Below the pieces are notes generated by a model. It saw nothing but the letters and a program-made list of their open reading frames with translations, was not told the DNA's origin and did not search any database. Made by a program: the position numbers and the translations under genes. Source: Bacteroidota bacterium (GTDB taxonomy: Bacteria; Bacteroidota; Bacteroidia; NS11-12g; UBA955). Taken from it: DNA of 64,000 nucleotides. Where the stretch lies: contig SYIL01000006.1 of the NCBI GenBank assembly GCA_005798825.1, positions 40,350-104,349 on the forward strand, given 5' to 3'. Shown in pieces: positions 32,104 through 43,902 of this stretch. Each line of letters starts with the position of its first letter. Position 1 is the stretch's first letter.

Positions 32104-33330
32104 ATGAAAATTAAAGTAGAAAACCCCGTAGTAGAATTGGATGGCGATGAAATGACGCGCATCATCTGGCGTTTTATTAAAGACAAACTGATCCTACCCT
32201 ACCTCGATATAGACATTAAATACTTTGACTTGGGCATGGAATACCGCGATACAACCAACGATCAAGTAACCGTTGACGCCGCTCAAGCAATTAAACTTTA
32301 CAATGTCGGAATTAAATGTGCTACGATTACCCCTGATGAAGAACGGGTTAAAGAATTTAACTTGAAACAAATGTGGCGAAGTCCAAACGGAACCGTGCGC
32401 AACATTCTCGATGGCACTGTTTTTCGTGAACCAATCGTTTGCAAAAATGTACCCCGTTTGGTTCCCAATTGGACCGCTCCTATTTGTATCGGCCGACATG
32501 CCTTTGGAGACCAATATCGTGCTACAGATTTTGTAACCAATGGCAAAGGGAAACTAACCATCAAATTCGAGGGCGAAAATGGACAAGTAATCGAACATGA
32601 AGTATACAATTTTGGGGGTGATGGCATTGCTTTGGCAATGTATAATACCGATGAAAGTATTCGAGGATTTGCACGCTCTTGCTTTAATATGGCTGTCAAG
32701 AAAATGTGGCCCTTGTATTTGAGCACCAAAAATACCATCCTCAAAAAATACGACGGTCGTTTCAAAGATATATTTGAGGAGATCTACCACACAGAATTCA
32801 AAGAGGTGATGGACTCCAAGGGTATATCCTACGAACACCGCCTTATTGACGACATGGTCGCGAGTGCGTTGAAATGGAATGGCAATTTTGTATGGGCTTG
32901 TAAAAACTACGACGGTGACGTTCAATCTGATACAGTAGCCCAAGGTTTTGGTTCTTTGGGATTGATGACCAGTGTATTAATCACCCCCGATGGTAAAACC
33001 ATGGAGGCAGAAGCCGCACACGGAACTGTTACACGACACTACCGCATGCACCAAAAAGGTCAAAAAACCAGTACAAATCCCATTGCAAGTATTTTTGCTT
33101 GGACACGCGGATTGGAGCACCGAGGGAAATTGGATGGAAACACAGACTTGATTTCCTTTTGTCATACCCTGGAACAAGTGTGTATTGATGTGGTGGAAAG
33201 TGGAAGAATGACCAAAGACCTGGCAGTTTGTATTTATGGGAACAAGGTTTCAGAAAACCAATACTTGCATACTGAAGAATTTCTTGAGGTGCTCAATGTC
33301 GAATTGAAAATTCGATTGGACAGCATTTGA
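32104..33330 (+). CDS. icd: NADP-dependent isocitrate dehydrogenase
   Basis: [35 protein letters not shown]..; the ORF-track start at 31756 is over-extended. Confidence 0.95.
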   Translation: MKIKVENPVVELDGDEMTRIIWRFIKDKLILPYLDIDIKYFDLGMEYRDTTNDQVTVDAAQAIKLYNVGIKCATITPDEERVKEFNLKQMWRSPNGTVRNILDGTVFREPIVCKNVPRLVPNWTAPICIGRHAFGDQYRATDFVTNGKGKLTIKFEGENGQVIEHEVYNFGGDGIALAMYNTDESIRGFARSCFNMAVKKMWPLYLSTKNTILKKYDGRFKDIFEEIYHTEFKEVMDSKGISYEHRLIDDMVASALKWNGNFVWACKNYDGDVQSDTVAQGFGSLGLMTSVLITPDGKTMEAEAAHGTVTRHYRMHQKGQKTSTNPIASIFAWTRGLEHRGKLDGNTDLISFCHTLEQVCIDVVESGRMTKDLAVCIYGNKVSENQYLHTEEFLEVLNVELKIRLDSI

Positions 33331-33360
33331 GGTTTTACAGATCGTTCAGGAAAGACTGAC

Positions 33361-34479
33361 TTAAAACAGATTTTTGAGTTTGTCAAAAAAAGATTTCTCC
33401 TTTTGTGAAGGATTGAAATTGTGAAATTGTCTCATTTCTTGGAGCATCTCTTTTTCTTCAACACTGAGTTTAGTGGGAACATATACATTGACCACTATCA
33501 ATTGATCCCCCGTTTTGTATCCATTAATTTCAGGAAATCCCTTGCCTTTTAAACGCAACATTTTGCCGGGCTGGGAACCTGCATCAATTTTAATACGTAC
33601 CTTGCCCTCTAGAGTTTCCACCTCTATGCTATCGCCCAAAGCAGCCTGCGAAAAACTCACCCACAAATGAAGTATAACATTGTCTCCATCACGAACAAGG
33701 TGTTCGTGCTCGATGCCCTCAATTAAGACCATTAAATCACCTGCGGATCCTCCTCCAGGGCCATAATTTCCCTTTCCATTGATGCTCAGTTGCATGTTTT
33801 CAGCCACCCCTGCAGGAATTCGAACCACGGTTTCAATTTCTTGGGAAATCAAACCATATTCATTCGCTTCTTTGGGTTTGCTTTCAATCATCTTTCCGAT
33901 ACCCTGACAAACAGGACAGGCGCTATTGGTAGCCATTTGACCCAAAAATGTATTCTGTACCCTGCGCACAGCACCCGTTCCGTTACAATGTTTACAATTG
34001 CCGTATTGAACACCTTCGGCCTGAACCATGCGTCGATATTTGACTGTTTTTTCCACCCCAACCTTCATTTCTGACAAGGTTAGTTTAATTTTTATTCGAA
34101 TATTAGAACCCGATGAACGCCGAGATCTTCCACCCCCTTGACCCCCAAAAAAAGAGCCGAAAACACTATCATCTCCGCCAAAAACATCTCCAAATTGCGA
34201 GAAAATATCGTCCATGCTAAAACCATGAGATCCACCACCTCCGCCACCACTGGCACCCATACCGGCATGTCCAAACTGGTCATACCGTTGTTTTTTTTCG
34301 GGATTACTCAATACATCATAGGCACTGGCAGCCTCTTTGAACATGTCTTCAGCCTGTTTATCTCCCTGATTTTTATCAGGGTGGTATTTGATAGCCAACT
34401 TTCGGTAGGCCTTTTTTATTTCTTCAGCACTAGAAGATTTTGAAACACCCAATACATCATAAAAATCTTTTTTGCTCAT
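33361..34479 (-). CDS. dnaJ: Chaperone protein DnaJ
   Basis: J-domain [16 protein letters not shown], Gly-rich region, C-terminal domain; appears to carry only CKHCNGTG and CPVCQGIG zinc-finger repeats. Confidence 0.94.
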   Translation of the reverse strand: MSKKDFYDVLGVSKSSSAEEIKKAYRKLAIKYHPDKNQGDKQAEDMFKEAASAYDVLSNPEKKQRYDQFGHAGMGASGGGGGGSHGFSMDDIFSQFGDVFGGDDSVFGSFFGGQGGGRSRRSSGSNIRIKIKLTLSEMKVGVEKTVKYRRMVQAEGVQYGNCKHCNGTGAVRRVQNTFLGQMATNSACPVCQGIGKMIESKPKEANEYGLISQEIETVVRIPAGVAENMQLSINGKGNYGPGGGSAGDLMVLIEGIEHEHLVRDGDNVILHLWVSFSQAALGDSIEVETLEGKVRIKIDAGSQPGKMLRLKGKGFPEINGYKTGDQLIVVNVYVPTKLSVEEKEMLQEMRQFHNFNPSQKEKSFFDKLKNLF

Positions 34480-34497
34480 ATCAATTTATGTAATACA

Positions 34498-35067
34498 CTA
34501 GCTACCAATTACCACTTTTGCAAAACGAATCACCTTGTCGCTCAGAAAATAGCCCTTCTCTACTTCATCAATCACTTTGCCTTTCAAATCTGGTGAGGGT
34601 GCTGGAAATTGGGTAATGGCTTCGTGAACTTCAACATCAAAAACTTTTCCGATACTATCCATAGATTTCAATCCTGTTTTTTGAAGAATGCCCATGAATT
34701 TTTTGTTTATGAGATCAAATCCTTCTACTGCCTTTTTTTCAGTTTCTGACAAACTTTCCATAGACTTGATTGCCCTTTCTAGATCATCAACCACTGGAAG
34801 CAAATTTACGACTAGCTCTTTCGAGGCTGTTTGCATCCATTCTAAACGGTCTTTTGTTGTCCTGCGGCGAAAATTTTCAAACTCACTATAGAGACGAATG
34901 TATTTGTCACGTTCAATCTCCAACTGCGTCTCCGGGCTTGCAACTTCAACAGATGGCGTTTCCAATGCATCGGTAAGATCGGCATTTTCGATAGTACTTT
35001 GATTGCTTATTTCTTCTGAAGACAAACCAGTATCTTTTTTCTTTGGGTTAATATTGTTTTTTGCCAT
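34498..35067 (-). CDS. grpE: Nucleotide exchange factor GrpE
   Basis: EFENFRRRTTKDR, LLPVVDDLERAI, GKVFDVEVHEAI; MAKNNIN start preferred over the extended ORF start. Confidence 0.93.
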   Translation of the reverse strand: MAKNNINPKKKDTGLSSEEISNQSTIENADLTDALETPSVEVASPETQLEIERDKYIRLYSEFENFRRRTTKDRLEWMQTASKELVVNLLPVVDDLERAIKSMESLSETEKKAVEGFDLINKKFMGILQKTGLKSMDSIGKVFDVEVHEAITQFPAPSPDLKGKVIDEVEKGYFLSDKVIRFAKVVIGS

Positions 35068-35108
35068 TGCGATGCTACCAAACAACTTTATTGCCAAAAT
35101 GTATAAAT

Positions 35109-35121
35109 TGCCATTCTGTCA
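35109..35121. promoter_or_regulatory. Inverted repeat TGCCA-TTC-TGTCA upstream of grpE-dnaJ (candidate stress operator)
   Basis: TGNCA-N3-TGNCA dyad about 42 bp upstream of the grpE start. Confidence 0.45.
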
Positions 35122-35171
35122 GACCAACTTTTTTGCATAATTATTGTTTAAGAAAATGTAATTTAACCAAT

Positions 35172-35756
35172 ATGTTTACAGGAATTATAGAAAGTCAGGC
35201 GCAGGTTTTACTTGTCGTACCTCAATTGCAAAACGTAAACCTGAAATTTTCTAGCACGATTACCCCAGAACTTACGATTAATCAGAGCCTTTCTCACAAT
35301 GGCGTTTGTTTGACAGTTACCCAAATTGAAGAAGATGGATATTGGGTTACCGCCATCAATGAAACTTTGGTTCATACTCAACTTGGTTCTCTTGAAGTAG
35401 GTGACCGTGTTAATATAGAGAGATGCCTCATACTCAATGGAAGATTTGATGGCCATGTCGTTCAAGGTCACATAGATTGCAAAGGACTGGTTGAAGAAAT
35501 TTCCGAAGATGGTGGCAGTTGGATTCTCAAAATATTGCATTCAAGAGACGCTGGTATGACAGTCAAAAAAGGAAGTGTTTGCTTAAATGGTGTAAGCCTT
35601 ACAGTAGTAGATAGCTTTCTGGATGCTTTCAGCGTGGCCATCATACCCTATACTTGGGAAAACACCAATATTTCATCACTTCGTAAAGGTGACCCCGTAA
35701 ACATAGAATTTGATATTTACGGCAAATACCTCCAAAAAATGATAGGACATAAGTGA
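35172..35756 (+). CDS. ribE: Riboflavin synthase alpha subunit
   Basis: MFTGIIESQ start, SHNGVCLTVT, GHVVQGHIDCKG, KKGSVCLNGVSLTVVD repeated lumazine-binding domains. Confidence 0.95.
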   Translation: MFTGIIESQAQVLLVVPQLQNVNLKFSSTITPELTINQSLSHNGVCLTVTQIEEDGYWVTAINETLVHTQLGSLEVGDRVNIERCLILNGRFDGHVVQGHIDCKGLVEEISEDGGSWILKILHSRDAGMTVKKGSVCLNGVSLTVVDSFLDAFSVAIIPYTWENTNISSLRKGDPVNIEFDIYGKYLQKMIGHK

Positions 35757-35943
35757 ACCAAAATTTTTTAGACAAACAAAAAAATTATCTCTAAACCACC
35801 CATCACAATGGAAACTGAACCTCCCATAAATTGGCAAGTAAACAAAAAAAACTTCTTATTTTCGGTCCCATAAGGGCGACTAAAACATCCTCAAATGCCA
35901 CCTAAAAATAGAAATGCAAAAACAAAGATTACATCAATTGGCG

Positions 35944-35951
35944 TATCTTTG
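35944..35951 (+). promoter_or_regulatory. -7 promoter element TATCTTTG upstream of sdhC
   Basis: TAnnTTTG consensus 36 bp upstream of the sdhC ATG; no clear -33. Confidence 0.4.
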
Positions 35952-35987
35952 TAGAAAGAAATTTACTGATACAATATATAGCGATTT

Positions 35988-36662
35988 ATGAAACTTTTCT
36001 CCTTCCTTTTTACCTCTAGTATTGGTCGGAAAATACTAATGTCGGTCACTGGATTGTCTTTGGTGGCTTTTTTACTGGTGCACTGCAGTATCAATGCTTG
36101 TATTTTTTTTAACGACCACGGAAAAACCTTTAACGAAGCGGCTGCCTTTATGGGCAATAACTGGTTGATACGGAGCGCAGAAATAGGCTTATTTGTTGGC
36201 CTACTATTGCACAGCTTTCAAGGGCTCTATCTGTGGGCAAGCAATGACCAAAAACGAAAACAAAAATACCATACAACAGCCGGAAATTCGAACAGCAAAT
36301 GGTATTCTCGCAGCATGGGTATTCTCGGCAGCTTGCTGTTGTTATTCTTGGTTTTACACCTCAGCCATTTTTGGGTAGTTAGCCGTTTTACGGATGAACT
36401 TTCCGAAACGGGTAGCAACACATTGTTTCATAAAATGTCTCTGATTTTCCAATCTCCAGTGATTGTTATTGTTTATGTAATAGGGTGCATAAGTTTGGCG
36501 TATCACCTATTGCATGGTTTCCAAAGCGGTTTCCAATCTCTGGGATTCAACCATCCTTTACTAAATCCCATCATCAAAAATTTTGGTATAGTATTTTCTC
36601 TTTTAGTCCCGCTCATTTTTGCATCAATGCCTATTGTCATGTATCTGGGTTGGATAAAATAA
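35988..36662 (+). CDS. sdhC: Succinate dehydrogenase/fumarate reductase cytochrome b subunit
   Basis: [27 protein letters not shown]; multi-TM; immediately upstream of sdhA/sdhB. Confidence 0.9.
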   Translation: MKLFSFLFTSSIGRKILMSVTGLSLVAFLLVHCSINACIFFNDHGKTFNEAAAFMGNNWLIRSAEIGLFVGLLLHSFQGLYLWASNDQKRKQKYHTTAGNSNSKWYSRSMGILGSLLLLFLVLHLSHFWVVSRFTDELSETGSNTLFHKMSLIFQSPVIVIVYVIGCISLAYHLLHGFQSGFQSLGFNHPLLNPIIKNFGIVFSLLVPLIFASMPIVMYLGWIK

Positions 36663-36682
36663 ATTCATTAATTGTAAACACG

Positions 36683-38662
36683 ATGAAACTCGATTCAAAA
36701 ATTCCCAAGGGTTCTATTGCTGATAAATGGACCCAATATCGCAGTTCTGTATCCTTGGTTAATCCTTCCAATAAACGAAATCTCGAAATAATTGTAGTAG
36801 GTACAGGTCTAGCGGGTGCCAGTGCTGCTTCCTCTCTGGCCGAATTGGGATACAAAGTCAAAGCTTTTTGCTTTCAAGATAGTCCCAGACGCGCGCATTC
36901 AATTGCTGCCCAAGGGGGAATTAACGCGGCCAAAAACTACCAAAATGATGGTGATTCTGTGTATCGTTTATTTTATGATACCATAAAGGGTGGCGATTAT
37001 CGTTCACGGGAAGCCAATGTTCATCGTTTGGCTGAGGTTTCAACCAGTATTATTGACCAATGTGTCGCTCAGGGCGTTCCCTTTGCCCGTGAATACGGCG
37101 GAACCCTCAGCAATCGTTCATTTGGAGGTACACAAGTTCAACGAACTTTTTATGCAGCTGGTCAAACAGGGCAGCAATTGTTACTCGGTGCATACAGCGG
37201 GCTAGAAAGACAAGTAGGTTTAGGAAATATAAAAATGTATGCCCGCCACGAAATGGTAGAAGTGGTAAAAATTGATGGCAAAGCACAAGGGATTATTGCA
37301 CGAAACTTAATCACGGGCGAACTAGAGCGACATTTTGCCCATGCCGTTTTGCTGTGCACAGGTGGATACGGCAATGTATTCTATCTTTCCACAAATGCGA
37401 TGGGCAGCAATGTTACCGCAGCCTGGAAAGCCCACAAAGCGGGAGCCTTTTTTGGCAATCCTTGCTTCACCCAAATACATCCTACCTGTATCCCAGTTTC
37501 GGGTCATTACCAATCAAAATTAACCCTTATGAGTGAATCTCTTCGAAATGATGGACGCATTTGGGTTCCCAAGATAAAAGACGATTCCCGTAACCCAAAC
37601 AATATTCCAGAGGAAGATCGCGACTATTATTTGGAACGTCGATACCCCGCATTCGGCAATTTGGTTCCCAGAGATATCGCATCCCGCGCAGCCAAAGAGC
37701 GCTGCGATGCAGGGTTTGGAGTAGGGCCAAATAAAATGGCTGTTTACCTCGATTTTAAACACAATTTGATGTACAAATACGGTCAATCTGAGGCCAGTAA
37801 ATTGGGTATCGTTAATCCTGATGACGACACACTTACCCGATTGGGAAAAGCTGTAGTGAAAGAAAAGTACGGCAATCTGTTTGATATGTATAAACAAATT
37901 ACCGATGAAGATCCCTATGAAATACCGATGCGTATATATCCGGCTGTTCATTATACAATGGGAGGCTTGTGGGTTGATTACGATCTAATGACGACAATCC
38001 CAGGTATGTATGCATTGGGTGAAGCAAATTTTTCCGATCATGGTGCGAACCGATTGGGAGCTTCTGCTTTGATGCAAGGTTTGGCCGATGGGTATTTTGT
38101 AATACCCTATACAATTGGTTCTTATCTCAGTAAAGAAATACATACCAAGCCCATCTCGACAGACCATGAAGCATTTGTGGCTGCAGAAAAATTCGCCGCC
38201 GATCGGATTTCAATGTTGATGGAAATTCAAGGTACTCGGAGCGTAGAGAGCTACCACCGTGAATTGGGTTTAATTATGTGGAATAAGTGTGGCATGGCAA
38301 GAAATGAAAAAGGCTTGAAAGAAGCCATCGAAGAAATCAAAGAACTTCGTACAAATTTTTATAAAAATGTACGTATCCCCGGATCAATCAATGAATTTAA
38401 TCCGGAACTGGACAAAGCTGGACGCGTAGCCGACTTTTTGGAATTGGGCGAATTGATGTGTGTAGATGCCCTCGAGCGAGAAGAAAGTTGTGGCGGTCAT
38501 TTCCGTGAAGAGCACCAAACCGAAGATGGAGAAGCGCTGCGCAATGATGATACACACATGTATGTATCTGCATGGGAGCACAAAGCAAATTGCCAATGGG
38601 AATTAAACAAAGAAGCATTGAACTACGAGAATATCAAAATTCAACAACGCAGTTATAAATAA
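36683..38662 (+). CDS. sdhA: Succinate dehydrogenase/fumarate reductase flavoprotein subunit
   Basis: [46 protein letters not shown]; real start 36683 rather than 36485. Confidence 0.95.
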   Translation: MKLDSKIPKGSIADKWTQYRSSVSLVNPSNKRNLEIIVVGTGLAGASAASSLAELGYKVKAFCFQDSPRRAHSIAAQGGINAAKNYQNDGDSVYRLFYDTIKGGDYRSREANVHRLAEVSTSIIDQCVAQGVPFAREYGGTLSNRSFGGTQVQRTFYAAGQTGQQLLLGAYSGLERQVGLGNIKMYARHEMVEVVKIDGKAQGIIARNLITGELERHFAHAVLLCTGGYGNVFYLSTNAMGSNVTAAWKAHKAGAFFGNPCFTQIHPTCIPVSGHYQSKLTLMSESLRNDGRIWVPKIKDDSRNPNNIPEEDRDYYLERRYPAFGNLVPRDIASRAAKERCDAGFGVGPNKMAVYLDFKHNLMYKYGQSEASKLGIVNPDDDTLTRLGKAVVKEKYGNLFDMYKQITDEDPYEIPMRIYPAVHYTMGGLWVDYDLMTTIPGMYALGEANFSDHGANRLGASALMQGLADGYFVIPYTIGSYLSKEIHTKPISTDHEAFVAAEKFAADRISMLMEIQGTRSVESYHRELGLIMWNKCGMARNEKGLKEAIEEIKELRTNFYKNVRIPGSINEFNPELDKAGRVADFLELGELMCVDALEREESCGGHFREEHQTEDGEALRNDDTHMYVSAWEHKANCQWELNKEALNYENIKIQQRSYK

Positions 38663-38679
38663 CACTGAGCAAATTTATC

Positions 38680-39435
38680 ATGATTAAATCGATGAAAATA
38701 AACCTAAAAGTATGGCGTCAACGCAATGCTGATTCCGTCGGAAATTTTGCGGACTATACAGTGGAAGCTAGCCCTGATATGAGCTTTCTGGAAATGTTTG
38801 ATGTTTTGAATGAGCAACTTATCGAAAATGGTCGGGAGCCTGTGGCCTTTGACCACGACTGTAGAGAGGGCATTTGTGGAATGTGCAGTATGGTAATCAA
38901 TGGTCGACCGCACGGCCCAAAACGAGGGGTAACGACTTGCCAACTTCACATGCGCAGTTTCAATGATGGCGACACAATTTCAGTAGAGCCCTGGAGAGCA
39001 AATGCATTTCCTGTTGTCAAAGACTTAAGTGTAAACCGAAGTGCCTTCGACAGAATTATTTCAGCAGGCGGTTTCATTTCTACAAATACAGGCAATGCCG
39101 TTGATGCCAATACCATTCTCATACAAAAAGAAATAGCCGATGAGGCTTTTAAAGCTGCTACTTGTATTGGATGTGGCGCTTGCGTAAGTGCTTGCAAAAA
39201 TGCCAGTGCGATGTTATTTGTGGGGGCAAAGGTGACACAACTATCTCTGTTACCCCAAGGCAAACCCGAAAAGGAATCTCGTGTCGTGGCTATGGTCAAC
39301 CAAATGGATGCAGAAGGTTTTGGTGCTTGTACCAATACCGGAGCTTGTTTCGCTGAATGTCCAAAGCAGATTCCATTGAGTGTGATTTCAACGCTGAATC
39401 GGGAGTATCTAAGTGCCAAATTAAGCGGGAAATAA
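38680..39435 (+). CDS. sdhB: Succinate dehydrogenase/fumarate reductase iron-sulfur subunit
   Basis: [43 protein letters not shown] Fe-S motifs. Confidence 0.95.
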   Translation: MIKSMKINLKVWRQRNADSVGNFADYTVEASPDMSFLEMFDVLNEQLIENGREPVAFDHDCREGICGMCSMVINGRPHGPKRGVTTCQLHMRSFNDGDTISVEPWRANAFPVVKDLSVNRSAFDRIISAGGFISTNTGNAVDANTILIQKEIADEAFKAATCIGCGACVSACKNASAMLFVGAKVTQLSLLPQGKPEKESRVVAMVNQMDAEGFGACTNTGACFAECPKQIPLSVISTLNREYLSAKLSGK

Positions 39436-39678
39436 TTTTTAACATCATCTTAGAACATCTTTCTCAAAGATGTTATAAAAAAGGGATGCGTTGGCAAATC
39501 TCACTGAACATCGAATTTGAGATTGCGCTTTTAACATGCAACTATTTGGGGATTTGAGGATTGTTTTTGTAATCAAAAATGAGGCAATACCATCGGCATT
39601 GCGAAAGATGTATTGATAGCTTTCTGGGTTTGGTTTTAAGATCTCTGACCATGGCCCTGTTTATACCTTTAAAATTTT

Positions 39679-40440
39679 TCACAATATTCTTGCAGGGTTA
39701 TGTTCCTTATTACGCAGTATTCTATGGGGAAGCCACGCCACAAAAAACAAACCCAGTACAATGATATCACCTTGAATAATATACCACGGCCAAGGGCCAA
39801 GAATGTCTAATATTGATTCAGTGAGGGGTTTGGTACGCAGGAAAAAATAATTTCCCTGAACGCCAATTACAGAATTTATTGTTATGCATAACAAGACAAA
39901 AATTTGTAAAATCCCATAGGTTTGAAACAAGTTTTTTATACTGATTCTCGGGGCTCCCAATAAAAGTAAATGAATCACAAACATAACCAGTCCAGTGTGA
40001 GAAATCCAAAATTTACAAAAATTGTAATGTGGAAAATTTTCTGTAAGTGCCGGGGTTATGATGGCATTGAATGTAAATACCCAAACAAAAAAATACAGGA
40101 TATTCCAAAGCCATTTTTGGGGAGTAATGCTGTAATACAAGGCCAAAAAAGCCAACCAGTTACAAGGGTTTAGAGGCAGGTCTTCTCCCCAATTATATTT
40201 CACATATGCAATGTCTGTAGGAGGAAGAAAACTAACATACGATTTGATGAGTTGCCATACCAATACGTTAATGACCAATACCCATGCGAAGCCTCTGGTG
40301 ATAGAATTCTGTTTTTTTGAATCTGATTTTTTAGCCCACCTAGTGGTTGCAAGGCACAGAATAACGACTACAACAACAGCTATCCAGTGTTCAAAAGAAC
40401 CCACGCAGAAATTTTTATTGGGCTGGAGATAGGCATTCAT
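39679..40440 (-). CDS. YwaF/TIGR02206 family integral membrane protein
   Basis: Multiple TM helices, LPLNPCNWLAFLALYY and final GPWPWYIIQGDIIVLGLFFVAWLPHR. Confidence 0.75.
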   Translation of the reverse strand: MNAYLQPNKNFCVGSFEHWIAVVVVVILCLATTRWAKKSDSKKQNSITRGFAWVLVINVLVWQLIKSYVSFLPPTDIAYVKYNWGEDLPLNPCNWLAFLALYYSITPQKWLWNILYFFVWVFTFNAIITPALTENFPHYNFCKFWISHTGLVMFVIHLLLLGAPRISIKNLFQTYGILQIFVLLCITINSVIGVQGNYFFLRTKPLTESILDILGPWPWYIIQGDIIVLGLFFVAWLPHRILRNKEHNPARIL

Positions 40441-40784
40441 TGGGTTGATTTGGTTATAGATTGTGTTTACAGATTCTTCTGGTGATTAACAAGATTTATA
40501 TACCCTCCAAATATCAAGAATTTACATCGGTAATTATGCTGTTTATTTATTGTTAGAATTGAATAAAGTTAGGGTGTTTTATGAATTTGCAATCGTTTGA
40601 GACGCAAATGCATCAAATGGAATAGTTTTACACCCATCGTTTTTTAGTTGACAACGAGCCTATGGGTTGTGAAAATATATACAAGGTGGAAATAATTTAA
40701 GCACACGCATGCATTCCCGATGGCTCGAAAAATAGTCGACATGTACCATCCGAGAATTCTTTTTTTTATTGTAATTTTACCACA

Positions 40785-41192
40785 ATGGAAGATACTTGTA
40801 TTAAGAAACTTTATGAGATCAATAATCCTGATTTCGAAACTGTTGACGCTGATCAATTCACCCATCTTTTGACACGCATTCATTGTTTATATCGCACCTC
40901 AGACAGATATACTTCAAACTGGTGGATAAATATTGCGAAAACTACATTTCTGATTAATTCAACCACCGGAGATCGATTAGAATTGTTGGGTGTAAAAAAT
41001 ATTCCTTACTTCCCTGCAAGACATTTTCTAAAAAATTATGGTGATACAGTGAATTTTACCCTCGTTTTTCCACCTGTACCCAAAAATTGGGCATCTTTCC
41101 ATTGTGTTGAAATTATCAAATCCAATAATTGTTTGTCTATACACAATATCAATAGAAATGATTCTGGGGTGTATTTTAAGAAAATCCAATAA
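40785..41192 (+). CDS. Conserved hypothetical protein
   Basis: ORF with protein-like composition, FTLVFPPVPKNWASFHCVEI motif. Confidence 0.55.
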   Translation: MEDTCIKKLYEINNPDFETVDADQFTHLLTRIHCLYRTSDRYTSNWWINIAKTTFLINSTTGDRLELLGVKNIPYFPARHFLKNYGDTVNFTLVFPPVPKNWASFHCVEIIKSNNCLSIHNINRNDSGVYFKKIQ

Positions 41193-41296
41193 ACTTTTGA
41201 TTGCTATTTCTTGGTGATCGAGTATGCGGAAAATAGCTTGTCAGATGACCTGAACAAACATAATCAGGCATCTAATATATTCGCATTGGGGTCATC

Positions 41297-42127
41297 CTAA
41301 ACCGCAATTGGCGCCTTGATACCCGGCCATGGATCATAATTCTCGAGGGTAAAATCCTCGAAACTGAACGCAAATAAATCCTTCACTTGTGGATTGAGTG
41401 TAAGCATTGGATATGGCTTTGGTTCACGGGAAAGTTGCAGGTTTACTTGTTCTAAATGATTGGAATATATGTGGGCATCACCAAAAGTATGGATGAAATC
41501 TCCTGGCAACAAGCCGCATACCTGTGCCATCATTCGTGTCAATAACGCATAACTGGCGATATTGAATGGCACACCCAAAAACAAATCCGCACTGCGCTGG
41601 TATAGTTGGCAACTCAATGTACCAGCCGCTACATAAAACTGAAACATCGTATGGCATGGCATCAATGCCATTTGGTGAATTTCTCCGACATTCCAGGCAT
41701 TTACAAGAATACGTCTGCTGTCTGGATTGTTTTTTATAAGTTCCACAGCCTCGACAATTTGGTCTATTATTCGACCATCCTTGGCTTCCCAAGCCCTCCA
41801 TTGTTTCCCATAAACTGGGCCTAATTCACCATTTTCATCGGCCCATTCATCCCAAATTTTAACCCCGTTTTCGTTTAAGTACGAAATATTTGTATCGCCT
41901 TTTAAAAACCACAACAATTCGTAGACAATGCTTTTGAGGTGCACCTTTTTACTGGTAATCATTGGAAACCCTTTTTGTAAATCAAACCGCAATTGCCCCC
42001 CAAAAACACTAATGGTGCCCGTGCCAGTTCGATCTGATTTGTGATTGCCGTTGGCCAACACATACCGCAAAAATTCTTCGTATACAAAAGCTGAACCCAT
42101 GGATAAAATATATTGCAATGATACCAT
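41297..42127 (-). CDS. thyA: Thymidylate synthase
   Basis: [72 protein letters not shown]; start is probably downstream of the annotated Met. Confidence 0.96.
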   Translation of the reverse strand: MVSLQYILSMGSAFVYEEFLRYVLANGNHKSDRTGTGTISVFGGQLRFDLQKGFPMITSKKVHLKSIVYELLWFLKGDTNISYLNENGVKIWDEWADENGELGPVYGKQWRAWEAKDGRIIDQIVEAVELIKNNPDSRRILVNAWNVGEIHQMALMPCHTMFQFYVAAGTLSCQLYQRSADLFLGVPFNIASYALLTRMMAQVCGLLPGDFIHTFGDAHIYSNHLEQVNLQLSREPKPYPMLTLNPQVKDLFAFSFEDFTLENYDPWPGIKAPIAV

Positions 42128-42460
42128 TTACAGGGAATAAATTGCCCATTTTAGCTCGGTTCTTATGCAAATGTTTTCCACCAATATAGAGGATTTTTGA
42201 GAAAGGTATTGATTGTTACAATTGTCAATTTTCAAACTACATGACCCATTTTATCCAGTGCCATTTGTATACTATACCGCGATTTGAAGTTCTTAAAAAA
42301 ATAGATGTTTAAGCCCATCGATGTCCTTGGCGTTTGCAATGCGCCAATGCCCAAAATACAAAGAGAAACCCAATTCAAAAACAATATATAATTTTGATTT
42401 TCGGTTATCGAAAAGCCCAAATACTATGAAATATCGCGTAAATTTGTAAATAATTGTATT

Positions 42461-43777
42461 ATGGCAGAAGTAGTTAGATTACCCAAAATGAGTGACACCA
42501 TGACTGAAGGTGTCATCGTTAAATGGAATTATAAAGTGGGTGACGCGATTAAAAGTGGCGATATCTTGGCCGAAGTAGAAACCGATAAGGCCACCATGGA
42601 CATGGAAATTTACGCCAAAGGGATTCTTTTGCACTTGGCCCTAAAAGAAGGAGATGCCACTCCTGTTGATTCTATTATAGCGGTCGTTGGATCTGCAGGT
42701 GAATCCTTTGAAAATCTAATGATTTCATCTGCGGGCACACCCGTTTCAATGCCAATATCCACATCCGAATTGCCCATTGCTCCCCCCGTAATGCTTGTTC
42801 CGCCAATCGTTGTTGACATTCCTTCTGTGAATGCATCTTTGGAAAAAGAAACACTTATGCCAAGCGAAGAAGAATTTTCCACCTTGGCTATTTCGGGCAA
42901 TGAGTCTGAGCGACTAAAAGCCAGTCCACTTGCCAAAAAATTGGCCGCTGAAAAAGACATTGATATTTATCAGATAAATGGTTCTGGAGAAAATGGAAGA
43001 ATTGTGAAGAAGGACATCGAATCACATATACCCACCATCCCAAAAATTGCTACTTCCTCTTCAAATGCACCCATTGAAACCCGAATGTCTGGTAAAGAAA
43101 GTTTCCATGAAGTGGCCGTAACGCAAATGCGTAAAACCATTGCAGCCAGATTAGGAGAAAGTAAATTCAGTGCTCCCCATTTCTATTTGAGCCTGGAAAT
43201 CAATATGGATAAGGCAACCATAGCCCGTGCGCAAATGAACGCAGTGAGTGCAGTGAAAATTTCCATGAATGATTTAATTATTAAAGCTGCTGCAGTTGCT
43301 TTGCGCAGCCATCCCAATATCAATTCAAGTTGGTTGCAAACGAAAATTAGGTATAACCACCATATTCACATTGGCGTTGCCTTGGCAGTAGAAGAAGGAT
43401 TGCTGGTTCCAGTGGTTCGTTTTGCTGACTCAAAGTCTTTGGGACAAATTAGTGTGGAGGTAAAAGAATATGGCAAAAAGGCCAAAGAAAAAAAATTGCA
43501 GCCCCAAGATTGGTCTGGAAATACCTTTACCATTAGCAATTTGGGGATGTTTGGCATCGACGAATTTACGGCCATCATCAATCCTCCAGATGCCTGTATT
43601 CTGGCTGTAGGCGCTGTAAAAGACACGGTTGGAATTATAAACGGAGAAATAACACCCGTAAAAACAATGAAAGTCACACTTAGTTGTGATCACCGCGTTG
43701 TGGACGGAACGATGGGCGCCAAATTTCTACAAACCCTGAAAGACTATTTAGAAGAGCCTTACCGCTTACTGGTTTAG
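42461..43777 (+). CDS. pdhC: 2-oxo acid dehydrogenase E2 component (dihydrolipoamide acyltransferase, PdhC-like)
   Basis: Lipoyl domain EVETDKATMDMEI, E3-binding domain ASPLAKKLAAEKDIDIYQINGSGENGRIVKKDI, catalytic SCDHRVVDG. Confidence 0.93.
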   Translation: MAEVVRLPKMSDTMTEGVIVKWNYKVGDAIKSGDILAEVETDKATMDMEIYAKGILLHLALKEGDATPVDSIIAVVGSAGESFENLMISSAGTPVSMPISTSELPIAPPVMLVPPIVVDIPSVNASLEKETLMPSEEEFSTLAISGNESERLKASPLAKKLAAEKDIDIYQINGSGENGRIVKKDIESHIPTIPKIATSSSNAPIETRMSGKESFHEVAVTQMRKTIAARLGESKFSAPHFYLSLEINMDKATIARAQMNAVSAVKISMNDLIIKAAAVALRSHPNINSSWLQTKIRYNHHIHIGVALAVEEGLLVPVVRFADSKSLGQISVEVKEYGKKAKEKKLQPQDWSGNTFTISNLGMFGIDEFTAIINPPDACILAVGAVKDTVGIINGEITPVKTMKVTLSCDHRVVDGTMGAKFLQTLKDYLEEPYRLLV

Positions 43778-43902
43778 TCTGATTAAAGTGTTAACGAATC
43801 CAAAAATCCATTTTTTTATTGAACGGTTTTTCCGTTTGCTTAACTACAAATTGGGGATTTATAAACAACCAAAAATTCAGCTTTCTTGTTTTTTCAATCT
43901 GC

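Noticed and set aside
36485-36682. N-terminal extension of sdhA overlapping sdhC
   Set aside because: Out-of-frame overlap with sdhC; natural start at 36683
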